A stretch of DNA of 64,000 nt from positions 54,850,108-54,914,107 of the forward strand of contig NC_031495.1 in the NCBI RefSeq assembly GCF_000237925.1. The letters run 5' to 3'. The notes below the pieces were generated by a model. The model had not been told where the DNA came from. It did not search any database and saw nothing but the letters and a program-made list of their open reading frames with translations. Position 1 is the first letter of the stretch. Every line of letters starts with the position of its first letter. Position numbers and translations under genes: made by a program. Shown here one piece after another: positions 9,430-20,725 of this stretch. Origin of the DNA: Schistosoma mansoni (taxonomy: Eukaryota > Platyhelminthes > Trematoda > Strigeidida > Schistosomatidae).

Positions 9430-12200
9430 TTCACTAACCTAGACAAGATCAAACCGACAGACTGTTTAGGGTAAAAGCTCAGATTACGTTGTAAATCTCA
9501 GCATCTTATTTCATAAGCTGCATGAATTAATTAACTCTTCATTGTTGAACACTGTCCTTGTTAGAAGTGGTATAATACAAGGTAGTGTCTTAGGCCCTTT
9601 GCTCTTTTTGGTGTTTATCAATGATATTTGTGAGTGTTTCTGTGTGAGCAAGCCCCTTCTGTACGCAGATGATCTTAACGTAGTGTATTCATTTCCTCCA
9701 CACGAGCTGCACAATATTCAAAATTGCATAAGCATGGAGCTTAACAAGGTAGCACAGTGGTGCTCCAAATGGCAGCTGGAGATTAATACAGCTAAATGTG
9801 GATGGATATGCTTCGGTGATACATCATTCAACTTAGATCTTACCATAAATGGTGAAGTGTTATCTAGGTTACATATAGTATTAGACTTAGGACTTAAGTT
9901 CTCCTACGACTTGTCGTTTACAGAACAGATATTGGGACAGATTTCCAAGTCTCAACGTCCTATAGGTTACATAATTCAAAACCTTTTTAACAATGAATCA
10001 CGTATTTAAATATACAAAGTTTGGGTTCGACCACTCTTAGAATGCTGTGCGTTTATTCTTAGTAGTCAGCGCATAAAGGATAAATTAGGTCTGGAATCAG
10101 TACAGAGACGATTTACACTTTGTATTGTTGGAACTGATTGTACCTTGACTTATAATCCTAGATGCAATAAACTTGGGCTTGACCCTTTATGGAAGAGGAG
10201 ACTCAAACTAAATCTTGTCTTATTCTTCTTCAAAATACTTAACAAACTATCCTTTACATCCAAACAAGCAATTCAGTAGGTAGAAACTTCTCATTACGAC
10301 ATACGTAACTGATTGTCAATAGCGAAACAAACCCATTCTAGATCATCTCTCTATATGAATTACTTTACCTATAAGTTTTCTAGACTCCGGAATAATATCC
10401 CATAATCTATCCATACGATAAAATCTCTCCCATTCTTTGTTCTCTGCACTGTTTCATACTGCTCCTCTGAAAATGCATTAAATGTTCTAGCACCTGTAAG
10501 TGTATCTTACTCTTTAAATGTTTAGCCCCCACAGACCTCCCAATCGATGTTGGCCCATCAACAATTGAAGAAATCAGCATGGCCATCAGACAAATCAAGA
10601 GCGGCAAGGCAGGGGGACCAGCAGAGTCACTGAAAGCAGATGTATCAGCAACTTCAAAGATACTCCACTTTCTCTTCAGTAAGATTTGGGATGAAGAACG
10701 AGTACCAACAGACTGGAAAGAAGGACTTTTGATCTAAATCCCAAAGAAAGGCAATCTCAGCAGGTCTGATAACTACAGGGGCGTCACTCTCCTTTCAATA
10801 CCAGGAAAAGTCTTCAACAGAGTGTTGTTAGACAGAATGAGGAACTCCGTAGACGCCCAACTCCGAGATCAACAGGCTGGATTCCGTAAGGATCGATCGT
10901 GTACAGACCAAATTGCAACTCTACGGATCATTGTGGAACAATCAGTTGGATGGAATTCATCACTATACATCAACTTCATTGACTACGAGAAAGCATTTGA
11001 TATCGTGGACAAGACAAGACTATGGAGCCTTCTTCGACACTATGACGTGCCTGAGAAGATAGTCAATATCATAAGGAATTCCTATGATGGATTAAACTTC
11101 CAAATCATTCATGGAGGATAACTCACAGACTCATTCGAGGTAAAAACTGGTATTAGGCAAGGGTGCTTACTCTCACCCTTTCTCATTCTCCTGGTGATCG
11201 ACTGGATCATGAAGACGTCAACATCTGGAGGGAAACACGGGATACAGTGGACAGCTAGGATGCAACTGGGCAATTTATACTTCGCAGATGACCTGGCTCT
11301 TCTATCACACACGCAACAACAAATGTAGGAGAAGACGCCCAGTGTAGCAGCAGCCTCAGCGGCAGTAGGTCTCAATATAAACAAAGGGAAAAGCAACATT
11401 CTCCGATACAATACAGCATGCACCAATCGAATTACACTTGACGGAGAAGCTTTGCAGTATGTAAAGACCTTTACATATCTGGGCAGCATAATCAATGAAC
11501 ACGGTGGATCTGATGCAGATGTGAGGGCGAGGATCGGCAAAGCAAGAGCAGCATATTTACAACTGAAGAACATCTGGAACTCAAAACAATTGTCAACCAA
11601 TACCAAGATCAGAATTTTCAATACAAATGTCAAGACAGTTCTACTGTATAGGGCGGAAACCTGGAGAACTACGAAAGCCATCATCCAGAAGTTACAGGTG
11701 TTTATTAACAGTTATCTACGCAAGATACTTCGGATCCGTTAGCCAGACACTATCAGCAACAACCTACTATGGGAGAGAACAAACCAGATTTCAGTGGAGG
11801 AAGAAATCAAGAAGCGCTGGAAGTAGATAGGACATACATTGAAGAAATCACCCAACTGCGTCACAAGACAAGCCCTCACATGGAATCCTGAAGGCTAAAG
11901 GAGAAGAGGAAGACCAGAGAACACATTACGCCGAGAAATGGAGACAGACATGATAAGAATGAACAAAAATTGGATAGAACTAGAAAGGAAGGCCCAGGAC
12001 AGAGTGGGTTGGAGAATGCTGGTCGGCGGCCTATGCTCCATTGGAAGTAACCGGCGTAAGTAAGTAAATGTTTAGCCATTCTTCTTAGTGAATTCCCTAA
12101 TTAAAACCACTTACCTGCTGTCACTTTACGTTAACACTGTCCCTAGCAACCTTAATGTATTTGAACAATATCTAACATGAACAGTGGTAAACCTGACCAA
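9430..12200 (+). mobile_element. CR1-like LINE, 5'-truncated, interrupted by an RTE insertion
   Basis: An open stretch at 9542-10009 starts inside the reverse transcriptase: RSGIIQGSVLGPLLFLVFIN (motif B region), YADDLNVVY (motif C) and WQLEINTAKC. A stop follows, and coding similarity continues in other frames to about 10515 (RPLLECCAFI, LESVQRRFTL). At 10528 it is cut by an RTE copy; the reading resumes after 12077 (FFLVNSLI and onward) and ends near 12180. The endonuclease and the front of the RT are missing. The motif set fits the CR1/Jockey group; schistosome SR1 and Perere elements are of this kind. Several stops and at least one frame change show that it is dead. Confidence 0.8.
10516..12077 (+). 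mobile_element. RTE family A copy, 5'-truncated, nested in the CR1-like LINE
   Basis: The body 10528-12065 lies between direct repeats AAATGTTTAGCC (10516-10527 and 12066-12077). It begins at TDLPIDVGPSTIEE, about residue 60 of the RT ORF of the near-intact copy at 56974-60177, and runs to the end of that ORF (SNRRK and stop) and a (TAAG)n tail. RT motifs seen: [22 protein letters not shown] and [10 protein letters not shown]. In-frame stops occur (for example the TAA after GLLI near 10735, the TAA in HGG-stop-LTD at 11119 and the TAG at 11326), so it is inactive. Confidence 0.9.
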
Positions 12201-13365
12201 CATATTTCGGTAATCAATGTTCTGTTGTTCTGTGCTCTCTGTTTTCATTTTACTTTCCCTAGTTGTGGAAAGATATCAATAATTTGTTCTGGCACAAGAA
12301 ATAACCTTAAATAACACCCTCCATAAATCAACAGGCTATACACTTAAGAAAAAATTTAAAGTTCCCTGCTGCTGCATTGGATTGCTGTAATACATATCAT
12401 AGATGCACTACCTAAACAATTACTAAACTAACAAACTTAGAACAATCTTATATCACATGTTTGTTCTTTATATCTAATGTTACTATTTATATCAAATTGA
12501 TCATGCCTGTAGACTGGCGTGAATTCTGTAATTATTATTTTCAGAATATATATATTATTATCATTATATTAGGTTTACTAGATACTGTTGGTATGACATT
12601 TGCTCAGCTCATAAAAAACGACAGTGTTTTATTGATGTTTCTGCTACAATGATGAACTGCGTCCTTTTACCATTATCCAATTGTTAAACAACTTTTTCAA
12701 GCACATTGATAGATAGTGAAACGTTTCACAAAACAATAAAATCATTAATGAACAAGTATCAGAGGATTTTGTCCATTAGTTTTGAAAATAATCCGTTTTA
12801 TTTAATATTAGGATACAGAATAAAGTAGTTTTGCCGTGCAACCGATGCTCCACCAGGTGGAGTTGAACATTCAAGATGATTAGACAATTATCGATTTGTA
12901 GGAAACGATTCATCAGCCCCATTGGAAACCATACATTATCATATCGAATTCCGGTGAAAGGCAGAGAATAGCTTAGATTGTCTTACAGCTATTTAGGTTG
13001 TGAGGTTTTTTAACAAGGTCCATAATTAACGATTTAACACACACCTGCAAATTGGATAGATTAATGAACTACATAATAGTTAAGTAAGATGTTTCTCTGA
13101 ACCTACAAATAAAAACTGTTGAATAAAGAATCAAAAAACCGGTTTGTAAGTCCGACAAAAAATACGTTAAACGCATCAGAAAGTCACAGTAAAGATTTAC
13201 TTAAATTATTTAGTTTTGAATATGTTACTGTTATAGCTAATTGTAAGTGATTGACGTTTGCCTCCATTTTTATTCTCTCAAACAGATGTTAAGTTATTAA
13301 ATTCGAAATTAAATGGGTAGTGAAGAAAAGTAGCTTGAATTTTATGAGCTCCTTATTCATCGGTG
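12201..13365. other. Intergenic, probable LINE 3' UTR then unassigned
   Basis: The first part may be the 3' UTR of the CR1-like LINE. The rest shows nothing recognisable. Confidence 0.4.
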
Positions 13366-15415
13366 ATCAGTTAGTCAGCCACAACATAGGACCAGGCATA
13401 TATATGCATCGGTTCAAGTTCCCACACCTCATTATCACAACAAGATGACCATCGAATTCATAGAACTAAGTACTTCAACAGTAGTAATATATAAAAGAAA
13501 GATTGCATATAAGAATGTAACACATGGAGAAAGAATTAGTTCGTAGAAAGAAAGATATGAAGTAATTGTAAACCCACGGTTTAAGGGAAGACAGAGTGCA
13601 TACACCTACGCCATTGTGATCGATTTTCAGCCATGTCACACAGAGTCACCGACCATTGGTTATGATAGTCACGTGGACCCCAAGCAAGTAGTCTACATCT
13701 ACCAACATGGCTCAGACTAGGAGTTAGTGATTTCAAGCACTGATGCCACGTTTTGGTTTGACCACCCTTAACTCTCTTCCAACCATCCCCAATACCAGTC
13801 AGCATTGCGCGTCATGGTAATCGGTGTTCAGGCATATGTAACACGTGCCCCAACTATCTCATGATGAAGACTCACAACCTCATCAACTGATTTACTATCA
13901 TTCCCTAATACCCTGCGTCTTACCTCACTATTACTTACCCGGTGATCCCAGCAGATGCGAGCAATATTTCTAAGACGCCTGTCATCAAATACTAGTAACT
14001 CACGAGTATCCTCTACTCTTAATGGCCACGTTTCTCTACAACTGAACTACCAGACGAACTACTACTACTAGACGATGCCTCTCCTTATACTTAAAATCAG
14101 TGCTTGTTAAAAATAAACGATTGTCTGAGCACAGTTGCAGCAGACGACCATCATCATCTGTTCACTGAGCCGAAATACTAAAATACCCATCTAAATGTCT
14201 TTCTGTTTGGTTTAAGCTACCTACTTGAGTATTAAGGTCACCTGTTACAAGTACTATGTTTGGGTGTTTAGCTTTTTGAAGAAGTTCAGAAAGCTTTCTG
14301 TAAGATTCATCTTTCACTTCATCCGGACTGCAGTCATTGGGAGCGTAAGGAGAAACGACGAAAAGGCAACGACGTGTATCCTTATCCTTTAGAGTTCTTA
14401 CAGAGCAGTTTAGCCGAATAGCACATACGTGATTGCTAACAGGGATCTATTCTAATAGTGCTTGTTCTGCTCTCGTACTTACTGCTATGCCTACACTCGC
14501 CAGTCCACGAGAACTAGCCGTCGGGTCGCCAGATACACGGAGGGTGTATATCGTAGGCTCTCTGTTTTGGCGAGATGAGGTCAAATGGATGACCACACTA
14601 GGATCTTGTATGCGTGTTTCGGAGACACAGCGTACACCAATCGTACCAGACTCGGGGATCTTAGCCAAGAACGTCTGCTGTCCGATTCGATATAGGGTGC
14701 GTACGTCGAAGGCTCTAATGTGTAGTCTGGAGAGAGGCTTCAGTGGGCTTGGGATAGTATATCCCACACTATAATCGTTGGTCATCGTGGCACTTGAAGA
14801 GGAAGTATGATGTTGATAGTCGAGGTGGGAGGAATAATAGGAATTGAAGAAGGAAACTGATTATGAATACAGTGGTCTTGAGTGGTCAGAGGTTTGAAGG
14901 CGGTTTTCACTTCCCGGTTGCCCATACCGTGGAAGGGTTCTTCTAATGGTACCTGAAAATAAAACTGGGTTAGAGTTGGTCTAAGTGACCTGAGAACGTG
15001 ACCGTAGTGCCCAATGGACAACTGCTTGAGGCCGGTGACACACGAACATTTTGTGGGCAATTTCCATGTTATCTCAGTACTTGTTGAGACTTTTTTCCGG
15101 ATACGGATACCCGTGGGGCGCGCATGTTTTAGGGTCAATCCTCTCTAACCACACATCCGCTTTGTGGGAAGGCAGTATAGCTGTTATTCTGATTTTTTGA
15201 AGGAAACACTTTACTGCCGTCACACCTCAGTACAGTCAGCAGTACGACTTCGCCCTCAGACCATGGGTTTTCTGCTTTTAGTCTAATCGCTATTCCACCG
15301 ACCTGTCTGGCATGGTAGGTCCCTGAGGAACGACTGTTTCGGCTAGTTTAATCCGGTTGGGTCATCACAATAAGTAGGCCCAACCCACATGTCAAGGTAG
15401 CATTAATGGTAGGGT
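13366..15415 (-). mobile_element. RTE family B element with most of the RT deleted
   Basis: Read on the minus strand: a GC-richer 5' region from about 15415, an N-terminal stretch (15138-14782), the endonuclease start (RAFDVRTLYRIGQ, CVSETRIQDPSVV) from 14785, GDLNTQV near 14230, then a sudden jump near 14050 to the C-terminal part of the RT protein (ETWPLRVEDTR; NIARICWDHRVSN; QTKTWHQCLKSL; the tryptophan-rich end at 13581), and the family's 3' UTR ending near 13366. The whole polymerase core is missing, so the copy cannot be autonomous. Small frame breaks are present as well. No clear target-site duplication was found. Confidence 0.85.
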
Positions 15416-15535
15416 TTACTAGTGATTCACTTATAATGTCAGTGATTACGGTATATAATGCATTTTATTTGTAAATTCATTACTTTATCATATGTTCTAG
15501 GAGCAAAATCTACATTCTTTGCGGGAAATGTTAAA

Positions 15536-15540
<5 letters not shown>

Positions 15541-15576
<36 letters not shown>
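15541..15576. repeat. (AT)n microsatellite, 18 units
   Basis: An uninterrupted run of alternating A and T, 36 bp. Confidence 0.97.
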
Positions 15577-15578
<2 letters not shown>

Positions 15579-16153
15579 GGGAAATGGAAACCTTTCGCCT
15601 ACCAAAACTTTCTGCAAAGATAGTTTACATAATTAACTGAATTAGGTTAGTTAGCCATTAGAATCAGGAAGCACTGGGTAAATCTATTCTGGCATAGAAA
15701 TTTGTGACAGTGCATAAAAACAACTCCAGAAGTGAAGAGTCTAACAATTTTAGGCCTGTAGCAGCCAAATTACATTTGTAACACTAAGTAAGAATCCAAT
15801 TATTTACATTTTCAACTCCAGTTGATTCAAAACGATCGTTTTTGCTGCTGATGATGAATATATCACACTTGTAATGAGTGTCTGGTTCTAGATGGTCACA
15901 GTATTTCACTACAGTTTAGGTAATGAGATTCGCAGTTAGTCATTAGTGAGTATACAGTTATTATGAACATGAAACTTTATAATGGTTGTTCAACTTGAAA
16001 TCACCGTTATATTCTCCTGGAGTCTGATGATTACCTAGCTTAAACCACTACATGGTAGTGACTATCTCTAAGTTGAACAGTCTACACAACTGCTAAACTA
16101 ATAAAAACATCTTTGTATAAAGCTCTGTTTGCAACTAAACAAGCTTTAGTAAA

Positions 16154-19100
16154 TTAGTCGCATGAAACATAACCAACCATGATTAATAAAATACATGTGG
16201 ACATTAACACAAATAATTTACCTAAATACAATCCAGGATCATGATAAACATTGGTTCGTATATTTTCATTGTCATCACTTTCTTCCAAGGTTAAACGACG
16301 TAACTGTATCTGTTAATAACCATATTTGTGATATAATTTTTGGCAGATTCAATTTATTTTACCTGAAGGTGTAATTTGCTCGTGAATAGAAGCTTTTTCC
16401 ATCCGAATAGTTTTGCTAACTCTTCAACAGGTCTACTTGGCTGACTTAGTGTTGTATTAACATAGATCTCACGCCATAATGAATCACTATTACATATCTT
16501 TGAATAAACAATAACTCAAACGGTAAAGATAAAACCATTACCTCATGAAAGTATTTTGATGTAGTCCCTAAATTAATCACATCTTCCAAATTTAGATAAA
16601 AAATTATCTCTACTAAAATTTCGTTCGGTATTCTGACTAAATAATCCAACTTCCCAGCACATATGTTCAGACAGTAGTCCAGTGTTTTATGGCCCATAAC
16701 CCTGAGTATTTCATCTAGGAAAAATTAAAAAATTAGCGGCGGATGTAGACATTTTTTACGATAAGCTGTTAAATTAATTTCCGTTTTAATCTAAGAGTTT
16801 CACCACTTCATTTCTTGTTGATAAGTCACTTTTAACTGTGGTTTTTTGAGAAAAAAAGTGATTTAACTTGATTTAACTTCCTACTGTTTCTTTGATTTAT
16901 TGACCCAAAATCTAGTATTATATTAATAAACGTTTCACATTAAGCAGAATGACCACTAAAGTCATTCCAATCATAATTTTCGTTCTTTAAAATAACAATC
17001 CAACTTACTATGCATACGATCGTCTTGTTCGAATTCCTCATAGGTTGCTATACTTTCACCTGGATGAAACTTTGCCCCATCATTTCTTGATGTAATCCTC
17101 CACCATCTCAATTTGAACTTTAAAAAAAAGAACACTTTTAATTTTCTGGGAGCATCTTTTAAATTCATTGACATTTTATGTGGTAAGTGACTTCATTAAC
17201 ATTTACGACGCACACTTAAAACAGTTAAGTAAGACAAAAATTGATAAACGATTGATCGATCTAAGAAACTTTTCAATATCTACTTTTTCTTCCTGATGCT
17301 GTTAAAAACTTTTCTTGTTATCAGTTTCCACTCGAGTATAGATCCTTTAGTTTTCATTAACAAATTTATGTTTACCTGTTTTTAAACTCAGAATGCTACT
17401 CAATGTTTACGTAAGTACAAAGAATATATATTTGGGATAAGTGTGGCAAAAAAGCAAGCTTGTGGCAAACTATTCAAGATTCAAATGCTATAAGGAATAA
17501 TGCAAATACATTATGCTTTAAAGCGCATGGCAAAACCGTCATACTACTGCATTGTATAAAGGTGACGATTGTAAGAGGTTGAGATTAAATGACCTAGGAT
17601 AAGATAAAGGCTAAAACAAATGATAAACGTAGCTTCATTAAGTACTGTATGGTAATGAATAAATAGGTGAGCTTTTATGAGATTACTTATAGATTTGTAA
17701 CCTGGCGTTTTTAATTACGTTCTGTCTTACACTCTTCGTAAATTTTAGCTATAATATAAACAGTTGGCTTCACAGCTAAAAACAACAGGTAGTTGATATC
17801 AGGTATGAGTCTTTCAAATCTAAAACACGACTTAGCACGCTGGTAAATAAACCACTACTTAATTTGCGTTGTACGAATAACAGTGAACCCGTAGTGTCAG
17901 TTGCTGTATCAAGCTCACACAGCTTATTCTAACATCTGGTTAGGCTAATTTCTCCATTCTTGTTGAGTCACATTTCGACCTTATTATTTATTCACTTATC
18001 AACCTTGACTGCTTTTATGTAGGCGTATGTGTGTTCATTTCTTATCTTACTCATCATATGTCTGTAACTTATTTTTGTCTAATTATAAATATTGATTCAC
18101 GCTTCAGTTCAGTCGGTCACAACGTAGAACTTCGTACGTACGCACATCAGTTCGAGTTGCCATACCACATTAACACAGAGATGCAGTTGCTGATTCAAAT
18201 CCCATAGTGGTAAAAATAGTAAGAGTATAAGCGGTTATCCGAAAGATTAGGGTTTGAAGATGTTATTCAACGAGTATAATCTAGTGAAATAAATTTGGAA
18301 AGAGAAGAGGATAGAGACATGAAGAATTTAGAAGATTAGAATTTGGGAGAGCACAAAGAGTGGATGCACCTTCGCCATTGCAAACGATTTTGAGCCATGT
18401 CATTCAAGGTCTCTAACCATCGATTGCTATCATCTCGCGGATCCCAACCAGGTAGTCTACTCCTACCAACACGGCCCAGTTCACTTGTCAGTGACTTCAT
18501 GGATTTGTGCCTCGTTTTGGTCTGGCCGCCCCTAGTTTTCTTCCAACCTACTCCTACACCATAAAACATTGCACGTCGGGGCAGTCGGTGGTTGGACATA
18601 CGTAATCTATATCTCAGCCATCTCAACTGATGAAGTTTCACTACTTCATTAATCAATTTGCCATCCTTACCTAGTACATGTTTCTTAAAAACTGCATTAC
18701 TTACTCGGTGGTCCCAGGATATACGAGCAATGCTTCGAAGGCACCTATGATCGAAAACTATTAGCCTAAGCTTAATTAAACGGAGTTAGCCCACATGCCT
18801 TGTCCTCTTTGCTTCCTCTGTTTCTTTTCTCAGATTGTCTGTGCTGAACGATGATTGTACAAAATATACGTATTCAAAAATTCATTCTCGTATTTGATTT
18901 ATTTAATTCCGTTATTCACTAACGCGATTTAAGTCGATGATTATGTACGAGAATTGGCGACATATGTATTTCAATAACAAGCAGCAAATGCTCCACACGA
19001 AGTCAGATCTCGGGTCACTAAACACCTTTCGAATTCATATAAAAACGTATACAATCTTTCAAAAATAAGAAAACGCTCAAAGTTTTAATTGAATCTGTCT

Positions 19101-20725
19101 CTCAGTCTAATGATAGACGATTCGGTATACTTTCTTTTACTTTGGGTTATAAAAACATGAGGATACAAGTTAAGATAGAATTCTCTCTCTGCAAGCTTAC
19201 TCGTTTTATCTTTTATTTATTTTAACGATCTAAAAATTGGGAACCGACAAACGGGAGACAGTTGAATGAAAAAATAACAATTATTCATAAGGCGAACAAA
19301 TAAAAATATAATATAAATAAAGCTAGAAAAACGATAGATGAGTAATGTATTCGTCGTAGTTATAGTGCTGAGATTTATATTAAACTTCAGAAGTAGACAA
19401 TCAACTGGTGAAATCCAGTTGTTAAGCAACTATGTGTCACTTCATAGTTTTACATGATCGAAATTTAAACTTACTTAAGGTCGTAAACTTTTATGCCTGA
19501 ATACTGAACCCTTATAAATTTGCTGTTAATAGTTTCATCCAGTTATTATAAGTTAAAATTGCAACTATAAAGGTTTATACTATGAATTTTTGATAAGGTA
19601 AAACTATAAGAATATTTTATGAATGTTTTGTGGGAACAAAGCTGATAAATTTCAGCGGCGAATGTGTATGTTTGCGAAGTTTTAATCGCTCTAAAAATGC
19701 AGATATGAAGTGATATTAACTTGCAATTATGAATTAGCAAGCGTACGTATTAGCAAAACATTATTACAACAGTTTGTCATAGTATATTCCATTTGCACGA
19801 GCCACTTTTCTTTTGAAAGGGTTGGATGACACTTTATCATCAAAAGAGCTGAAGTTTTGAAACTTTCCGTATATGTTTTGACGTGTTACATGAGTAATGA
19901 ACTTTATACAAACCAACTGTAATTATACTACAAACGCAACTATTTCTTTAAGTCCTCTGTGATGTTTGAGTTATTTTCTCTGCCTTTCGAGACACAAAAG
20001 TCTTTAAAAAAACAGTTCTTAGTCATTTTTCAGTAAGGCCGCAGAAATATTTGCCGAATACCGTTAAAAACAATCACATAGTTCGGGATTACATCTGACT
20101 AGTCAAATATAACCTTTTGAAACTTCGGAAAAGGTTTTTTCTCTGCAACAAATCAAGCCATAGATATAATCGTACGAAAATTGCATTTAAATTAAACGAA
20201 ATTTCCAACTCAAAACTAAGTAAGTTGACTGGGTATTCATTCACTAAATTACACAATTGCTTGTTGTCAAGTTCAAACAACTGCGTTTATTCCATTTTGA
20301 CCCGTAATAAGTCTTAAAAACCTAACCAAAGTTGAACAGTAAAATTCTTATGACGATAAGTGATAAAAAAGCAAATTTCATGATGTTGAGATAGTAGGGC
20401 TAAACAATACACTCCCGACATCTCATATAACGTTATATCGGCAACTCACTCGAAGTTCGAAAAATTTAGATATCAAATCAAGACACATTCGAAACACTCG
20501 ATATCGGAATCATGCAACGTAATCTCGTTATTTAACGGTAAGTTCGTCAAATATGAGTAAAACTTGTTTGTTACTACTAACTTTAGTTGATGTTATTAAT
20601 AGATGGTAAAAATCTTTGGACGGGGCTGGAGCAATAGCCGCAAACTGCGCTATATTTTCAGGGTCAAATATTTTATAATACGCAATCAATGGATTTTTCA
20701 ACACAGTGGTTATATCATGTTTCAT
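16154..20725 (-). CDS. FBXO36: F-box protein, FBXO36-like
   Basis: Five exons on the minus strand: 20725-20582, 17117-17009, 16714-16542, 16497-16363 and 16309-16154, with GT/AG borders and matching phases, giving 238 codons and a stop. The N-terminal part carries APAPSKDFYHLLITST and then LRWWRIT followed by a PGE-containing stretch. Both match the conserved head of vertebrate FBXO36. The F-box follows (IPNEILVEIIFYLNLEDV, about residues 105-145), then SDSLW and an FGWKKLLFTSKLHLQ segment like the family's C-terminus. F-box proteins hold substrates for SCF ubiquitin ligases through SKP1; the substrate of FBXO36 is not known. The last exon is uncertain: it is drawn as reading to a TAA at 16154, but a GTAAAT donor at 16221-16216 could splice it to an unseen exon. 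Introns 3 and 4 are only 44 and 53 bp. Intron 1 (3.46 kb) holds an RTE fragment. Human FBXO36 is about 188 residues, so this is longer at both ends. Confidence 0.85.
18105..18790 (-). mobile_element. RTE family B 3' fragment in FBXO36 intron 1
   Basis: The minus-strand open frame 18656-18336 carries VVKLHQLRWLRYRLRM, GWKKTRGGQTKTRHKSMKSL and a tryptophan-rich end, the same C-terminal domain as the copy at 13581-13805. The coding match extends upstream to about 18790 (RISWDHRVSNA). The family's 3' UTR follows, down to the CAGTTCAGTCGG tail at 18105. The copy is severely 5'-truncated, as is usual for target-primed insertions. Confidence 0.85.

Noticed and set aside
14433-14774. Plus-strand open frame of 113 codons
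   Set aside because: It is the antisense shadow of the RTE endonuclease start on the minus strand.
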